From NCBI GenBank assembly GCA_033060915.1, contig CM065390.1, forward strand, positions 23,454,501 to 23,518,500: a stretch of 64,000 nt of DNA, in the 5' to 3' direction. The notes beneath the pieces are model-generated. The model was given only the letters and a program-made list of their open reading frames with translations, ran no database searches and was not told the origin of the DNA. This DNA comes from Euryodendron excelsum (taxonomy: Eukaryota; Streptophyta; Magnoliopsida; Ericales; Pentaphylacaceae). Below, piece by piece: positions 60,387 through 64,000 of the stretch. Numbering within the stretch: the first letter of the stretch is position 1; each line of letters opens with the position of its first letter. Position numbers and translations under genes: made by a program.

Positions 60387-62586
60387 ATGGGATTGGACCG
60401 AACAATGCCCCCAAGGGCATTTTGGTCATTTTGCTTTTATTTGGGTCTGGTGGTCCCGCGAAGCGATGGATAGAGAGGATTAGACTTAGAGAGTTAATTT
60501 CGATTGGAATACATCCATATTAACTTGAGTACAAGTCTGGATGGACAGTAGACTGCCGAGCGGTCAAAAATGGGGTGCTTACAAGCCCCCAGCACGGTGA
60601 CCTTCAACAGTCCTTCCTCGTCATGAATCGGGGAATCCCTTGTTTGAAGTATGCAAGAAGATGAGGTAGAAGATAGGAATTAAAATAGAAGAAAACCGAA
60701 GTGGGCTAGGAGAGAGAAGAAAGAGGGGGAATTATATAAACTAAATCGAAAACCTACATTGTCTCTTCTTTTACTTTGATTGCTTTGCTTGCTTTGTTTG
60801 CTTGAATCTTGATAACTTTGAAGTTACAGCATTTGAGTCTTTAATGGATTTTTGGAGGCTTGTATTTGAGTGTATAAGGTGTATGGAGGCTAGGGTTTGA
60901 GTGTATGGAGACTAAGGCTTGAAGAGGCTTGAGAGAATTAGGATTTTGAGATATTTCGAGCTCTGATTTCAGAAAGACAGCATTTTTGAACTGAGTTTGC
61001 AAACCCTTTTTACGCAGGGGGAGAGTCTGTATTTATAGGCAACTAAAACCACCTTGGTGCTTGTTGTAGTGGCGCCAGCCACTTAGGAAAGTTTTTAGGG
61101 CGGCAAGAAAAGTATCTTTGGCCCTTGGTACGTAAGGCAAAAGATTTGGGTGCTTGTCCTAGTGACTACCATGCAATTTTTGGCTTGGCTCTACTAGGAG
61201 TGACTCTGGAAGGTCTGAGAATGATCCAGAAGGCCGAGAATGGACATGAACCCTTGAAAGAGTGTCCCGGGAGTAACGGGCTTGAGAAACAATGCCAGGA
61301 TTGTTGAAAAGATCGACCAGCTCACTAGGGGCAAAACAGTCAATTAGACCAGGAAAACACTAGAATGGACTTGGAGTGACCCGTGAGAAGGCTTAAAGGT
61401 TGGAAACACTATCGAGAGTATTCTAGGGGATTTCCAATTTGATACCCAGAGCAGCGTGGTTAGAAAAGACGACTGGCCTACTAGGGGCAAAACGGTTATT
61501 TTTCACCAGGCTTACCAGAAGAGACTCGAAATGATCCGAAAAGGTGTTAGAAGGTTGAGAATACTATTAGAAGCATCCTCGGGAGTTTATCGGTTTAATA
61601 CCCAGTGCCGGTGTGGCTCCCGGAGGCAATCGGATGCCTAGGGGCAAAATGGTCATTTTGATCGGATGGTCTCGGAATTGATTCAAAACTAACTGGAAGG
61701 CACTTGAAAATGCCAAATTGTCTTTCGGACAATCTTAGAAGGGTGAACTTACCACTCTGAGAACTTAGGTACCTTCTCAAGAAGCGTTTCGGAAAGGCTT
61801 AAGGGGCAGTTTGGTCAAAGTGGGCTAGCAAGCATTGGTGTTGACCTAGGTTTTGAGTGTTTTCGTCACTCTGATGGTGTGTGACAAGTTAATTTCCAAA
61901 GGTATTTCATCCTTCGGTAAACGTGTCACGGCCAAGAGCCGTGTTTGGTCCCGTGACATAGGGGTTTTGTTGGCAATTCCCAATGTTGACCTGTTTGTGA
62001 GTGTTTCCATCACTCTAACGATGTGCGTTCATTCTGGAGACTATCTGATATTGGGAAGCTGCTGGATGGACTTATCGTCTAAGGGATTAACTTTCTCGAA
62101 AGACGTGTCAAATAATGTACATTATACATTGGTGGGCTAGCAGGCACTAAAAGTGAACCATTCTACCGTATTGGGGACTTGGGTTTCATCTCGTTTGATA
62201 GGTTTGAAGGGACTTACAGTTTCGAAGAGTTTTTACAGTAAACGTGCCGGAATGGTGGACTTACCATCTGAGGGATCAGCTTTCTCAAAAGACGTGCCAA
62301 ATTTGAGTTTGATTGGTCCAGACTGGAATTGGATTTGGAACTGGATTTGAGATTGAAACAGGGACTTGTCGTCTGTAGGAAGACGTTCCAACTAAAATTG
62401 GACCGAGCAATGCTGTGAGGGCTTTTTGGTCATTTTGTCTCTATTAGGCCTGGCGGGCCCGCTAAGCGGTTGATTGACTGGATTGAGTCTGAAAAATTAA
62501 TTTGGACTTGAATGTGTCTACGTCGGTTTAAATGTGAATTCGGTTGGACCGAGGATTATCGAGTGGGCAAAAATAGGGTGCTTACA

Positions 62587-62606
62587 GTTACCCCTCTTTT
62601 TTTGTC
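62587..62606 (-). promoter_or_regulatory. Polypurine tract of element G
   Basis: On the minus strand ACAAAAAAAGAGGGGTAAC directly precedes the LTR start TGTAAGC. This sets the direction of G and marks C as its 3' LTR. Confidence 0.7.
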
Positions 62607-64000
62607 TTTGCTTGTCAAAGGCAGAAAACGATAGAATAAGAGTCCCATGTTGACCGCGAGGCAATCAGAATGACGAAATTTAAGGAATTATTGAAGACTA
62701 GAGTTTGAAAATAGCAAATTTGGCCCAAGGGGGCATTTGTATTCGAATTTTGGCTTAAAAAGGGCAAAATTGCCAAGAACTTAACTCTGACGCCACTAGA
62801 AGTGGTGCTTGTCTTAAAATATCCTTGGCGCCACTAGCCTAGAATAAAAACCAAAAAAGCTCTGATGCGGGCTTGGTTGAGTTTTTAGACTTTGAGAGCC
62901 TCTTTCATGTGTTTGGTGAGAAGAGAGGCTAGGACATTGAAGGAGTGAGCTTTGGGGACTTGGAAGAGTTGCCAGAAGTAGTCACCGTTGCCGAAATTGT
63001 TGCCGGAGAAGAAGATTTTGCCAGAGAACTCCTAGATGTGAGTTTTTTTTTTTTGTTGATTTTGATGTGTAGAACTTCGTTTGAGCCGTGTAAATAGTCG
63101 AAATTGATATTTTGATGTGCTATGAACACTCTGGTGGAGTTATTTTTGCATTTTGAAGCTTGTCCATTAAATTTGGGTAATTTTTCATGTTTATGTAAGG
63201 AGAGTTTCCGCAGGAATTGAAAATTTGCGCCTACAGCTTTGGGTATTAGGTTTTCTGGTTAGATTTTACATTATGTGCATTAGAAAAATGTGTTGAATAG
63301 CCGTATGAAATTTTGTGATTTTTTAAAAAATTTTTGAATTTTTAATTTTTCAAAAATAGAGAAAATTGAGAAATTGATAGAATTATTTTAGTTTGATATT
63401 TAGAAAAATATGAGAATATTTGAAAAACATATTTGAAGTAGTTTTGAGAGATTTTGTGGCAATTTTAAAAACTATTGGATTTTTTGAAAAATAAAACTTG
63501 TGTTTGAAAATTTGAAACCTTGAAAATGTGTATGGATTCTCTTGTGTGTGTTAGTGCTATGTGATTGTGATGCCATGGGGTGCACGGCTTGTAGTGTTTT
63601 GGGCATTGTAAGGACCGTCTATAAATGAGACTCTGCTGAAATTTTTCAAAATTAAGGAAAGAGTTAGAAAATTTTTGCAATAAAATTTTTTTGAAAGGAA
63701 AAGATATAAAACCTTTTAAAGATGGGGTCTTTTTGGGAAAGAAAATCTTGAAAAACTCAGGGGTCTTAGAATAAAACTTTTTTTTTTAAAACAAACTTAG
63801 GAAAATTTTTGAAAATGGAATTTTGAATAAAACTTTTGAGGGAGAAGTTTGAAAAACCTTTGAAAATGGATTTTGAATTTAGAAAATTTTGAAATTGATA
63901 AAGACTTTGGAAGGAAGAGTTTTTGAGGATTGAAACCTTGAAAATCTTTGAGGATTGATTTTGAAAAAAAGTTTTAAAAAGCCTTGAAACTTGATTGGAA
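62607..64000 (-). other. 3' internal region of element G
   Basis: Non-coding as far as I can see. GCCACTAGAAGTGGTGC and TGGCGCCACTAG motifs occur at about 62795-62840. From about 63180 the text is AT-rich, with many TTTTGAAAATTT phrases. A plus-strand open stretch at about 62940-63040 (SFGDLEELPEVVTVAEIV) ends at a GTGAGT donor-like site; I cannot assign it. Confidence 0.45.

Larger units (their letters stand above)
55709..60583 (-). mobile_element. Solo LTR D (4875 bp) inserted in LTR C
   Basis: D reads (minus strand) TGTAAGCACCCCATTTTTG...TCTGGACACGACA. It is flanked by AGCCC (55704-55708 and 60584-60588). It has one TATA box (58827-58834), one copy of each conserved block, and no coding sequence. 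It is the longest member of the A-D family and lies in the same orientation as its host LTR. Confidence 0.93.
53384..62586 (-). repeat. LTR C: 3' LTR of element G, split by solo LTR D
   Basis: On the minus strand it starts TGTAAGCACCCTATTTTTG and ends GGGGCACGACA. Without D and one AGCCC it is about 4.3 kb. TATA is at about 61029-61037 (minus). The U3 part (60584-62586) holds two perfect GAGTG-N7-CACTC hairpins, one GTGGCGCCA motif (about 61072) and a short, decayed CGTCTT palindrome array (62215-62390). The U5 part (53384-55703) holds both conserved blocks. Confidence 0.88.
53384..64000 (-). mobile_element. Element G: Ogre-like element, minus strand, 3' LTR plus start of internal region
   Basis: LTR C (53384-62586) is followed on its right by TTACCCCTCTTTTTTT, a purine tract on the minus strand exactly where the 3' LTR should begin. 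G therefore reads right to left and extends past the window. The left flank TATAG is the expected TSD. Nothing after the LTR on the left resembles a PBS, in line with this being the 3' LTR. Confidence 0.75.

Noticed and set aside
62929..63129. Host gene exon near the right edge
   Set aside because: A short plausible peptide and a donor-like GTGAGT are present, but there is no start, no second exon and no known domain. It lies within element G.

Overview
This is a repeat-rich stretch of nuclear DNA from a plant. It carries a plant-type CACTA transposon with TNP2-like and TNPA-like genes, Ty3/gypsy elements of the Tat/Ogre kind with 4-5 kb LTRs, and chromovirus-like solo LTRs. A large-genome flowering plant fits, but the species cannot be told. 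I found no convincing host gene, tRNA, rRNA or CRISPR. Boundaries below rest mainly on terminal motifs and on target-site duplications (TSDs) that I matched by eye.

Layout. (1) 1-11128: right part of a CACTA (En/Spm) element. It holds a three-exon TNP2-like transposase with two in-frame TAG codons, a multi-exon TNPA-like gene, about 4.3 kb of a 172-bp tandem repeat, subterminal GCGACGG repeats and a CACTA-type 3' end. (2) 11129-12670: a probable Ty1/copia LTR end with primer-binding site, then unassigned AT-rich DNA. (3) 12671-33377: a four-level nest, each level supported by its own 5-bp TSD. An LTR-only element H (TAATA) is split by a minus-strand Tat-type element T (GGAAG). T is split inside its antisense gene by a solo LTR A (CTTCA). 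A is split by a solo LTR B of the same family (TGTGT). (4) 33378-39260: unassigned AT-rich DNA with microsatellites. (5) 39261-53383: plus-strand Ogre-like element E, with a 5.2-kb 5' LTR, a PBS, broken gag and an antisense coiled-coil gene. It is interrupted by the 3.36-kb solo LTR F (GAAAG). (6) 53384-64000: minus-strand Ogre-like element G. Its 3' LTR (C) is split by a same-family solo LTR D (AGCCC), and its internal region runs off the right edge.

Main observations. B sits in A and D sits in C at almost the same LTR coordinate, 8 bp apart, and in the same relative orientation. The giant LTRs carry several families of short inverted repeats whose two arms change together between copies. 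A 10-nt copy of the primer-binding site lies inside U5 of the LTRs. Element T has lost reverse transcriptase and the integrase core but keeps an antisense coiled-coil gene. Nothing here looks like an intact autonomous element.
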